Origin: Flavivirga abyssicola
Lineage (GTDB): Bacteria > Bacteroidota > Bacteroidia > Flavobacteriales > Flavobacteriaceae
NCBI RefSeq assembly: GCF_030540775.2
Contig: NZ_CP141266.1
Coordinates: forward strand, 3,397,001-3,461,000
Length of the DNA: 64,000 bases
Reading direction: 5' to 3'
Each line of letters begins with the position of its first letter. Within the stretch, counting starts at the first letter, position 1. Positions 7,953-14,922 of this stretch are shown one piece after another. Made by a program: the position numbers and the translations under genes. The notes under the pieces were generated by a model. That model searched no databases, was not told the DNA's origin, and worked only from the letters and a program-made list of their open reading frames with translations.

Positions 7953-8723
7953 CTAATTATTTATCCATGTTTTTATTTCTGATGATTTCGCTTTGCTTAT
8001 TGTAATGCGCTCCTTAGATGGCGGATTTACATTAATAATTAGTTTTCCATTAAAGTAGAATTTAATATTCTGTATAGCATTTCTATTAAGTATAAATTGT
8101 CTGTTTGCTCTATGAAAATTATACGGGTCTAATTCGTTTTCAATGCCTTCTAGTTTTTTATCTATTATGTAAGTTTGATTTTTAAGTGTCACAGCTTTTA
8201 CAATACTATTTTCTATATAAAAATAAGCAATATCTTCTGTTTTAACTGGAATTAATTCATCTCTCTGATGTACTAAAAATGTTGTCCTGAAAACTTGATT
8301 TTTAGATTGCATTAATTGTACTAATTGTTGAATGTTGTTATAAGAGATTGTATCAATTTTTGCGTTGGTTTTAAACTTTTTAATTGAGCTACTTAATTCT
8401 TCTTCATTAATTGGCTTTAAAAGATAATCAATGCTATTTACCTTAAATGCTTTTAGTGCATATTGGTCATAAGCTGTTGTAAATATTATTGGAATATTGA
8501 TGGTTACTTGTTCAAAAATTTCAAATGAAATACCGTCAGAAAGGTGTATATCCATAAAAACTAAAACGGCTTCGCTTGGATTAGAAAAATAATCGATGGC
8601 CGCTTTTACAGAATCCAGAACAGTTAGTATCTCTATGCTAGAATCTATATTATTTATTAAGTAAGTGAGTTGTTCACTTGCTGCTAATTCATCTTCTACA
8701 ATAACTACTTTCATGGTAATCAA
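7953..8723 (-). CDS. LytTR-family response regulator
   Basis: 256 residues. Receiver domain at about 4-125 with acidic pocket VEDE, phosphoacceptor Asp58 (VFMDIH), Thr in FTTAYDQYA and Lys in YLLKPI. LytTR DNA-binding domain at about 150-256 (FLVHQRDELIPVKTEDIAYFY, FHRANRQFILN). The annotated start MITMKVVIVEDE overlaps the kinase stop by four bases (ATGA), while a second ATG three codons later gives the more usual MKVVIVEDE. Candidate targets are the two promoters with 21-bp-phased repeats on either side of this operon. Confidence 0.93.
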   Translation of the reverse strand: MITMKVVIVEDELAASEQLTYLINNIDSSIEILTVLDSVKAAIDYFSNPSEAVLVFMDIHLSDGISFEIFEQVTINIPIIFTTAYDQYALKAFKVNSIDYLLKPINEEELSSSIKKFKTNAKIDTISYNNIQQLVQLMQSKNQVFRTTFLVHQRDELIPVKTEDIAYFYIENSIVKAVTLKNQTYIIDKKLEGIENELDPYNFHRANRQFILNRNAIQNIKFYFNGKLIINVNPPSKERITISKAKSSEIKTWINN

Positions 8724-9775
8724 TTTAAAGAAAGTTTGACTTTAAAGGTATTGTTTTTATTACTTATTGATATGTGCTTCTTTTTTAGAGCATAATACCG
8801 CTTATTAAGGTTTGATAAGCCATTTCCTGTTCCAGTAGTTAAACTTTTTCTGGGTCTTATTTCATTTTCAATAATTATAAACGCATCTTCGGAATATATA
8901 TTAACTTGAAGTGGGTTCTCTTCTGATATTTCATTGTGTTTAATGGCATTTTCAACTAACAATTGAAACGCTAAAACGGGCACCTCTTTTTTCATCCATT
9001 TTTCATGAATATTATAAGTGATGTTAAAACGATTACGATATCTTGTTTTTATTAAATGGATATAACTACTTAAAAAATCGAGCTCTTCTTTTATAGATAC
9101 TAAATCCCGTTCACTACTTTGCAGAATATAACGATACATAGTGGAGAGTTTGTTTATAAAATTTGTAGCATCTTTATTTTCTTTTACAAGTGAACTTAAT
9201 GAATTTAGCGAGTTGAATAGAAAATGAGGATTAACTTGGTTTTTTAAAGCCATCAATTCATTTTGTAAGCTTTGTTGTTTTAAAGCTTCTTGCTCTATTA
9301 ATTTTTCTTTTAAGCTCAATTGATATCTTAAAATTCTAGCGATAAAGATAATTATTACTGTTATAACGAAATAGATGAAGTAGGTTAACCCTTTTTCTTC
9401 TGAAACCATTGATTCTCCTACTAATATTGGATACAAAAAGAAGAATAAATGCAATAAAGCTAAGTATAAAGCAATATTAATTATGATAGTTGTTAACCCT
9501 CTTAGTACGCTTTGAAATTTTGAATAAAAATATTTAGTATTTGCATTAAACTCTAATAACAACCAAGAAAAAAAGGTAAACCATAAAAACCGAAAGAGTA
9601 TATCTTTTACAGAAGCAGAAGTGAAAGCAGTTGATAGGTCATCTACAATATCAAATATAATTAAGATCCTAGGAGAGGTTAAGAGTATTGATATTATAAA
9701 TGCTATACCTATTAAAACTTTTTGCTTTATAAATTTGGTCGTCAAAATGGTTATAATGTTATTGATGAAGAACAT
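8720..9775 (-). CDS. LytS/YehU-type sensor histidine kinase
   Basis: 351 residues. Four membrane helices in the first 150 residues without a recognisable extracellular sensor domain; a linker helix; then the His_kinase (PF06580) segment with phosphoacceptor His184 in NQVNPHFLFNSLNSL; then a HATPase domain with N-box VENAIKHN and G-box GTGNGLSNLNKRY. Signal is therefore likely membrane-borne or sensed through the helices. Coupled by a 4-base overlap to the LytTR regulator. No copy of the 21-bp-phased repeat is seen in front of this gene, so it is not obviously autoregulated. Confidence 0.92.
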   Translation of the reverse strand: MFFINNIITILTTKFIKQKVLIGIAFIISILLTSPRILIIFDIVDDLSTAFTSASVKDILFRFLWFTFFSWLLLEFNANTKYFYSKFQSVLRGLTTIIINIALYLALLHLFFFLYPILVGESMVSEEKGLTYFIYFVITVIIIFIARILRYQLSLKEKLIEQEALKQQSLQNELMALKNQVNPHFLFNSLNSLSSLVKENKDATNFINKLSTMYRYILQSSERDLVSIKEELDFLSSYIHLIKTRYRNRFNITYNIHEKWMKKEVPVLAFQLLVENAIKHNEISEENPLQVNIYSEDAFIIIENEIRPRKSLTTGTGNGLSNLNKRYYALKKKHISISNKNNTFKVKLSLN

Positions 9776-9842
9776 AACTAATATAGTTAAAATTAATGTA
9801 AGTAAATTGTATAATTTTAGCTGATTATGAATGAAATTAAAA

Positions 9843-9886
9843 ACTGCCAGAGAGGTATGAAATGTATTTCAATAATCTCTGGCAGT
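9843..9886 (-). terminator. Strong terminator after the 9921 lipoprotein gene
   Basis: ACTGCCAGAGA pairs perfectly with TCTCTGGCAGT around a 22-base loop; on the minus strand it is followed by TTTTTAATTT. It ends the 10726-9921 unit before the kinase operon. Confidence 0.85.
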
Positions 9887-9920
9887 CAAACTAACTAACC
9901 AAACCAACTATATATGAAAA

Positions 9921-10574
9921 CTATTTTATCAATTCGTTTACTATTCGTTTTGAAAAATCTTTAGAAATTGTCCCTAAAGACTTAGGGTTATCAATCTCTG
10001 TCGTTATAACTGATATTAATTGTTCGTTATCAGTTTTTGTTAAATCGTAAATTACAGTTTCGAGAATGTATTTTTTACCAGTATAGGTTATGGTGCTTTC
10101 AGGCTCAGATTTTACATGAATACTACTATAGTAACGATAGAATGTGCCGTTAGGTCCTCTAAAATATGTGGGAAAATAAAGTGTTGAGTAACCACCACCA
10201 GCTGTTTCTGTTCTTGAATATTCTTGAGTGTCTTTTAAAGTGTTAAGAATAATTATGTCTACGCCTTTATTTTTCAAATCGTCAACGATTTTTTGAACTT
10301 CATTTTCGTTAAGTTTTACCTCGGTGTCAATTTTTGAAAAAACGGTTAAGCTTTCCATAGAATTGAGACCATATTCTCTTAACTTGTTTACAAGGTCACT
10401 CTCAAACTGACTTCTAATAACATGGTCGTCAGTTTTGCTTATTACCATGATGCGTTTATTATTTAAATTAAGCTCTTTTGAATTGTCCCAAGTGCCAACA
10501 ACTCTTACTGTTGAGCAACTTGTTACCATAACAATTAGTATTAATATGCCTAATATTTTGTTTATTGTTTTCAT
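9921..10574 (-). CDS. Lipoprotein, paralogue of 503-1183, behind LytTR-type promoter B
   Basis: 217 residues. Signal MKTINKILGILILIVMVTSC with lipobox VTSC; mature part STVRVVGTWDNSKEL. It parallels the 503-1183 lipoprotein (IRSQFESDLVNKL vs IRSSYEKAMVLKL; NTLKDTQE vs TALKDTKI; ILETVIYDL vs ILEAVVYDL). It is preceded by a 45-codon ORF with a 14-base gap and the leader AAACACTAGAAATCATG. The promoter further upstream carries the same triple repeat as promoter A, so the gene is a likely target of the neighbouring LytTR regulator. Fold and function unknown; outer-membrane or periplasmic. Confidence 0.78.
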   Translation of the reverse strand: MKTINKILGILILIVMVTSCSTVRVVGTWDNSKELNLNNKRIMVISKTDDHVIRSQFESDLVNKLREYGLNSMESLTVFSKIDTEVKLNENEVQKIVDDLKNKGVDIIILNTLKDTQEYSRTETAGGGYSTLYFPTYFRGPNGTFYRYYSSIHVKSEPESTITYTGKKYILETVIYDLTKTDNEQLISVITTEIDNPKSLGTISKDFSKRIVNELIK

Positions 10575-10588
10575 GATTTCTAGTGTTT

Positions 10589-10726
10589 TTATATAAACAT
10601 ATGGATGTCATTAGTATCTCTGTTGATTAAATTTAACCTTACTGAGATATAGTTTTCAGAGTTTTTTAGATGTAAAAAACGTTTTCCAAACTTCCATTTC
10701 TTTAGAATTGATTTTAAATTTTTCAT
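10589..10726 (-). CDS. Uncalled 45-residue basic peptide in the leader of the lipoprotein message
   Basis: ATG at 10726 lies 25 bases from the TACATTTG box at 10751-10758; 45 codons later TAA at 10589 is 14 bases from the lipoprotein ATG. The peptide starts MKNLKSILKKWKFGKRFLHL, is rich in Lys/Arg and has no hydrophobic segment. It occupies the same place as the 62-residue ORF behind promoter A, although the two peptides are not alike. It could be a coding small gene or a leader peptide. Confidence 0.4.
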   Translation of the reverse strand: MKNLKSILKKWKFGKRFLHLKNSENYISVRLNLINRDTNDIHMFI

Positions 10727-10750
10727 GACGTTATTGTTTAAATTCTTATA

Positions 10751-10758
10751 CAAATGTA
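10751..10758 (-). promoter_or_regulatory. -7 promoter box of the LytTR-type promoter B
   Basis: TACATTTG on the minus strand. The gap to the first repeat (10791) is 32 bases, identical to promoter A. Confidence 0.7.
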
Positions 10759-10790
10759 TGCCACGATTAAAGGCTGAATCTTAACTTTTT

Positions 10791-10843
10791 AAGTGAAATG
10801 ACTAAAATCTAAAATGAAGTGTCTGAAGTCAAATGTGAATTTA
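10791..10843 (-). promoter_or_regulatory. Three 21-bp-spaced direct repeats, candidate LytTR operator B
   Basis: On the plus strand: AAGTGAAATGA at 10791-10801, AAATGAAGTGT at 10812-10822, ATGTGAATTTA at 10833-10843. Each matches the corresponding repeat of operator A in 9 or 10 of 11 positions, in the same order, with the same 21-base spacing and the same distance to the -7 box. Confidence 0.7.
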
Positions 10844-11332
10844 ATTTACCCACATAGAAATGGAAATAAAGATTGCAGAAGGTGGTTTGGTCTACTGGAT
10901 TAAGCAAGCTGACGGGGAAGAAAAGAGCATATGGGAATGCATTGGCAAACCGTAAGGATGTCCCTACTAAAATTCATAAAGACCTGCTAGATGTAAAAAA
11001 TAGACAAAAAACCAAATCAAAACGCTGGCATTCATACCAGATTTAATCGAAGGAACACCCGAACACCAAAAGTATTATTATTAATAAGTAAGTGAAGAAT
11101 CTTGATGTTTTCAGATAGCAAAAATTGTAAAAACCCTACTCCAAAACCCTACTCCAAAGCTCTAATTTGTCTGAAAATACATATATTAAATTTATAAAAT
11201 ACTGGTATACAGCTGCTTGTGCTTAAGTCTCATTTGTTTTGTTAATCCGCAGGTCTTGATGCTAAAAAGAGTAAAACTGATAAAAAACAAAAAATCTAAA
11301 CACTTGAATTTCAGTTGTTTAGATTTTTATTG
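10844..11332. other. Gene-poor stretch with short coding-like fragments
   Basis: No gene I can support. Two overlapping short frames exist on the plus strand: 10860-10955 (31 codons from ATG) and 10873-11046 (57 codons from TTG, reading TGKKRAYGNALANRKDVPTK). The second looks like natural protein and may be a remnant, but I cannot name the family. The rest is AT-rich without hairpins apart from the tRNA that follows. Confidence 0.4.
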
Positions 11333-11406
11333 TAGCGAGAGGGGGGCACGATCCCCCGACCTCCGGGTTATGAATCCGACGCTCTAACCAACTGAGCTAC
11401 CTCGCC
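11333..11406 (-). tRNA. tRNA-Met (CAT anticodon)
   Basis: A 74-base cloverleaf on the minus strand: acceptor GGCGAGG with TCTCGCT, D arm GCTC-AGTTGGTTA-GAGC, anticodon loop TTCATAA with anticodon CAT, T stem of five G-C pairs. No CCA is encoded, as usual in Bacteroidota. The anticodon stem has an A-C pair next to the loop. The T loop is ATCGTGC rather than TTCRANY. Elongator versus initiator is uncertain: the acceptor begins with a G-U pair, not the mismatch typical of initiator tRNA, so elongator Met is preferred; tRNA-Ile2 (modified CAT) is less likely. Confidence 0.92.
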
Positions 11407-11538
11407 ATAATTTAAGGCTGCAAATATAAAAACAATATTATTGTAAGCAAACAGATATTAGATAAAATATTATTAAAAATTGTTGTTTTACTTATCAATT
11501 AATGTATATATTGGTAACATAAAATTTTTAAGCTATTT

Positions 11539-11928
11539 ATGGACGATAAAGTTAAATTTGATATTGAATTTCCAATACACGCCTCCCCTCAATTGTTGTA
11601 TCAATATATATCAACACCTTCAGGTTTGTCTGAATGGTTTTCAGATAACGTAAATTCTCGTGGCGAATTATTCACCTTTATATGGGATGATAGCGAGGAA
11701 CAGGCAAAATTGTTAAGTAAGAAAAGTGGTGAGCGTGTTAAATTTAGATGGTTGAATGACGAAGATGATCAAGTATCGTATTTTGAAATAAGAATACAAG
11801 TTGATGAAATCACTAAAGATGTATCGTTAATGGTTACCGATTTTGCAGAAGAAGACGAAGTGGACGAAGCTAAAATGCTTTGGGAAAATCAAATTTCTGA
11901 TTTAAAGCATGTGCTTGGATCTGTTTAA
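11539..11928 (+). CDS. START-like domain protein (SRPBCC/AHSA1 superfamily)
   Basis: 129 residues, soluble. Opens with FDIEFPIHASPQLLYQYIST, then LSEWFSDNV, the helix-grip pattern of AHSA1/START-like proteins (F-x-I-x-ASPxxLYxxIxxPxGLxxWF). Acidic C-terminal helix. This short version is a conserved single-copy protein in Flavobacteriia, usually followed as here by an aminotransferase class IV gene. Ligand unknown. A terminator hairpin follows immediately. Confidence 0.8.
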   Translation: MDDKVKFDIEFPIHASPQLLYQYISTPSGLSEWFSDNVNSRGELFTFIWDDSEEQAKLLSKKSGERVKFRWLNDEDDQVSYFEIRIQVDEITKDVSLMVTDFAEEDEVDEAKMLWENQISDLKHVLGSV

Positions 11929-11952
11929 TTCTATATTTTAAATTATATTTGT

Positions 11953-11987
11953 CCCGCTTTTATTAACTAATAAAGCGGGATTTTTTT
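11953..11987 (+). terminator. Terminator whose T-run touches the next start codon
   Basis: CCCGCTTTTATT pairs with AATAAAGCGGG, followed by ATTTTTTT and then directly ATG of the aminotransferase gene at 11988. A standard intrinsic terminator for the START-like gene, but in an unusual place. Confidence 0.8.
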
Positions 11988-12830
11988 ATGACAAATTTTA
12001 ATGGAAATATTCTAGAAGAAAATACAATTCTTTCAATTGAAAACAGAGGTTATAATTATGGTGATGCTTTATTTGAAACCATTAAAGTAAGCTTCGGTAA
12101 AATTTTGTTTTGGGAAGATCATTATTTTAGACTCATGGCTTCTATGCGTATCATGCGTATGGAAATTCCAATGCGTTTTACTATGGAGTATTTAGAAGAA
12201 CAGATTCTTAATACTCTGGAATCTAATAGCTTGTTAAAGTCATCTGCAAGAGTTAAATTGTTTGTACATAGAAACGAAGGCGGGTTGTATACGCCAAACT
12301 CGAATGATGTAAGTTTTATAATTTCAGTAAAACCCATTCAAGATGATTTTTATTTACTTCAAGACGGTTTTTATGAAGTTGATTTGTTTAAAGACTATTA
12401 TGTATCGCCAAGCTTATTATCTACATTAAAAACAAATAATAAAATATTAAATGTTGTTGGAAGCATTTATGCAAAAGAAAACAATTTATACAATTGTCTG
12501 GTTTTAAACACTAATAAGCATGTTGTAGAAGCTCTTAACGGTAATGTTTTTGTTGTAAAAGGTAATATCATAAAAACGGCTCCAATAAGTGATGGTTGTT
12601 TAAAAGGCATAATGCGTAAACAACTTATTGACATTATTAAAAGTGTACCTGATTACGAAATTGTTGAAGACTCAATTTCTCCATTTGAACTTCAGAAAGC
12701 TGACGAAATTTTTATAACAAATGTTATCGTGGGCATTCAACCTGTAACGAAATATAGAAAGAAAGTATATGGCAGTGAAGTATCTAAAAACTTATTACAA
12801 AAACTAAATGTTAAAGTAAGATTGAATTAA
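11988..12830 (+). CDS. Aminotransferase class IV (PabC/IlvE-like)
   Basis: 280 residues of a fold-type IV PLP enzyme: ENRGYNYGDALFETIKV at the N-terminus, SLLSTLKTNNKILNVVGSIYAKEN with the PLP lysine region (TLKTNN), LNGNVFVVKGN and the phosphate-binding ISDGCLKGIMR. The short length and absence of the branched-chain motif point toward 4-amino-4-deoxychorismate lyase (PabC) or a D-amino-acid type rather than IlvE, but I cannot decide. Its start codon abuts a terminator T-run, leaving no room for a normal leader. The gene ends in a 4-base convergent overlap with yqgE. Confidence 0.85.
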   Translation: MTNFNGNILEENTILSIENRGYNYGDALFETIKVSFGKILFWEDHYFRLMASMRIMRMEIPMRFTMEYLEEQILNTLESNSLLKSSARVKLFVHRNEGGLYTPNSNDVSFIISVKPIQDDFYLLQDGFYEVDLFKDYYVSPSLLSTLKTNNKILNVVGSIYAKENNLYNCLVLNTNKHVVEALNGNVFVVKGNIIKTAPISDGCLKGIMRKQLIDIIKSVPDYEIVEDSISPFELQKADEIFITNVIVGIQPVTKYRKKVYGSEVSKNLLQKLNVKVRLN

Positions 12831-13387
12831 TTATAGTTTGGATTTTCTGGTGCATTAGACCAAATGCTATATTCTCCTCCAAACTCTAACATTTTTTCTT
12901 TCCAAAAGGATTTATAATCCTTTTCAATAATACTATTTTTATAAACATTTTCAGTAACAACCCAAGAATTAGCTTTAAGTTCTTCTTCTAATTGATTTGT
13001 TTCCCAACCAGAATATCCTAGGAAAAAACGAATATCATTTTCATTTATATCACCATTAGTAATAAGTTCTGCTACTTTACTAAAATCACCGCCCCAAAAA
13101 ATACCCAAGGAAATTTCAATACTTTCTGGGATTAATTTTGGTATTTTATGAATAAAATAGAGATTATCCTGTTCTACAGGTCCACCGTTATAAACTTTAT
13201 AAGTAGCTTCAACTTCTGGGACCAGTTCATTAATAGTATAATCTAGAGGCTTGTTGAGTATAAAGCCAATAGAACCTTCTTTCGAATGATCTGCAATTAA
13301 TACTATCGACCGATTAAAAGAAACATCACCTATTATCGCAGGTTCAGCGATTAACAAATCACCTTTCTTTGGTTTTATTGTTATCAT
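12827..13387 (-). CDS. YqgE/AlgH family protein (UPF0301)
   Basis: 186 residues. Family signature GDLLIAEPAIIGDVSFNRSIVLIADH, then GSIGFILNKPL, YNGGPVEQDNLYFIH, FLGYSGWETNQLEEELKANSW. The family is widespread and probably regulatory; biochemical role is not established. No signal peptide. Converges with the aminotransferase gene. Confidence 0.93.
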   Translation of the reverse strand: MITIKPKKGDLLIAEPAIIGDVSFNRSIVLIADHSKEGSIGFILNKPLDYTINELVPEVEATYKVYNGGPVEQDNLYFIHKIPKLIPESIEISLGIFWGGDFSKVAELITNGDINENDIRFFLGYSGWETNQLEEELKANSWVVTENVYKNSIIEKDYKSFWKEKMLEFGGEYSIWSNAPENPNYN

Positions 13388-13459
13388 GCTTTTGAGGTAT
13401 TAGCAACTAAATCTAATATTTATTTATCAAAAAAGCAACTGTTTTGATTGATATATAAA

Positions 13460-13492
13460 AAAAGATGCCTTCAAATTTTGAAGGCATCTTTA
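13460..13492 (-). terminator. Terminator of the HU gene
   Basis: AAAGATGCCTTCAAA pairs with TTTGAAGGCATCTTT with a minimal loop; lies 22 bases after the HU stop. Confidence 0.88.
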
Positions 13493-13513
13493 TAATATAA
13501 AAGAGGTAAACGA

Positions 13514-13786
13514 TTAGTTTACTGCATTTGATAAATCTGATCCAGCTTTAAACTTAACAACGTTTTTAGCTTTGATTTTGATAGTTTGTCCTGTTTGAGG
13601 GTTTCTTCCTTCTCTTGCAGCTCTTTTAGAAACTGACCAAGATCCAAATCCTACTAAAGAAACTCTGTTACCTTTTTGTAAAGCTCCTTCAATTTCAATG
13701 ATTGCACACTCTAAAGCTTTCTTTGCAGCAGCTTTAGTGATTCCTGCGTGTTCTGCCATTGCGTCGATTAAATCTGTTTTGTTCAT
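13514..13786 (-). CDS. HU family nucleoid DNA-binding protein
   Basis: 90 residues, the standard HU length. MNKTDLIDAMAEHAGITKAAAKKAL, then GNRVSLVGFGSWSVSKRAAREGRNPQTG with the proline tip of the DNA-bending arm, ending in VKFKAGSDLSNAVN. HU bends DNA and organises the nucleoid. The codon use is richer in GC than the neighbours, in line with high expression, and a good promoter lies upstream. Confidence 0.97.
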   Translation of the reverse strand: MNKTDLIDAMAEHAGITKAAAKKALECAIIEIEGALQKGNRVSLVGFGSWSVSKRAAREGRNPQTGQTIKIKAKNVVKFKAGSDLSNAVN

Positions 13787-13841
13787 AATATAAAATTTAA
13801 TTATTAATAAATTGGTTAAACATTATTGTTAAATCCTACTA

Positions 13842-13871
13842 CAAATTTATACGGATTATGAAACCATGCAA
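13842..13871 (-). promoter_or_regulatory. Promoter of the HU gene
   Basis: On the minus strand TTG (13871-13869), 19 bases, then TAAATTTG (13849-13842): a full match to the Bacteroidota TTG-N19-TAnnTTTG promoter. Confidence 0.75.
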
Positions 13872-13974
13872 GTAATAGCAAGGGAAAAACACGGTATTGT
13901 TAATAACTTAATGCTTTTGTTAATAAAGAAAGCATATTTTATCGATGATTTGTAATATCAATGATAATAAGGGT

Positions 13975-14922
13975 TTAGAGCGCTTTAGCATTTGCTTCAA
14001 AAGTATAACCGTTTAAAAGCGCTTTTATATCCATAGTTCGTTTACCAGGAAGCTTAATTTCCTTTATTAAGATGTAACCATTGGTAACAGCTACCTTTAA
14101 CTCTTTTTTATTAGAAATAATACTTCCAATACTTTTTGTATGTGGTATTATTTCTTTGTCTGCTCGATATATTTTCACATCTAATTCTTCCTCCCCATTT
14201 ATAAAAGTACACCAGCTTGCCGGATATGGGCTTAGGCCTCGTATCTTATTATATATATTGTCTATAGAATCGTTCCAGTCAATCTTACAATTATCTTTAT
14301 TTAATTTATAAGCAGTTCTAATATTTTTAGTTTCTTTTTGAGGTACAGTTTTTACAGGTCCCTGTTTTATTGCGTTTACTGTTTTTAGAACTAAAGAGCT
14401 TCCTATATTCATTAATTTATCATGCAAGCTTCCTACATTTTCATCAGCTTCTATGTCTATTTCTTCTTGAAGAATCATATCACCGGTGTCTATTTTTTCA
14501 TCAATAAAGAACGTTGAAACTCCTGTTTTGGTTTCACCATTAATAATAGCCCAATTTATAGGAGCTGCGCCACGATAGTTTGGTAGTAATGATGCATGCA
14601 AATTAAAAGTACCATATTCGGGCATTTGCCAAACTGCTTTTGGTAGCATTCTAAAGGCTACAACAATCTGGAGATTTGCTCTAAGCGCCTTTAATTCATC
14701 TAAAAAGTCATCCTGCTTTAAATTGGTGGGTTGTAAAATGTTTAAATTGGCTTCCTTTGCATATACTTTTACGGCACTTTCATTTAGTTTGCGTCCACGC
14801 CCAGCAGGTTTGTCTGGGGCAGTAATAACCCCAACTATATTATATTGGTTTTCTACTAATGCTTTTAAAGTGGTTACAGCAAAATCTGGTGTTCCCATAA
14901 ATACGATTCTTAAATCCCTCAT
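13975..14922 (-). CDS. fmt: Methionyl-tRNA formyltransferase
   Basis: 315 residues, the usual length. N-terminal formyltransferase domain: RIVFMGTPDFAV, ITAPDKPAGRGRK, and the catalytic set Asn/His in NLHASLLPNYRGAAPINWAI plus Asp in FIDEKIDTGDM. C-terminal OB-like domain from about residue 205 (LSPYPASWC). It formylates Met on initiator tRNA using 10-formyl-THF. The start codon overlaps the recQ stop by four bases (ATGA), so the two are translationally coupled. Confidence 0.97.
   Translation of the reverse strand: MRDLRIVFMGTPDFAVTTLKALVENQYNIVGVITAPDKPAGRGRKLNESAVKVYAKEANLNILQPTNLKQDDFLDELKALRANLQIVVAFRMLPKAVWQMPEYGTFNLHASLLPNYRGAAPINWAIINGETKTGVSTFFIDEKIDTGDMILQEEIDIEADENVGSLHDKLMNIGSSLVLKTVNAIKQGPVKTVPQKETKNIRTAYKLNKDNCKIDWNDSIDNIYNKIRGLSPYPASWCTFINGEEELDVKIYRADKEIIPHTKSIGSIISNKKELKVAVTNGYILIKEIKLPGKRTMDIKALLNGYTFEANAKAL

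Noticed and set aside
9621-9824. 67-codon plus-strand frame at the kinase start
   Set aside because: Antisense to the kinase N-terminus, AT-rich, and without a plausible promoter.
10873-11046. 57-codon TTG frame (TGKKRAYGNALANRK) as a gene
   Set aside because: No recognisable family, no promoter, overlapping with another short frame; mentioned only as a possible remnant.
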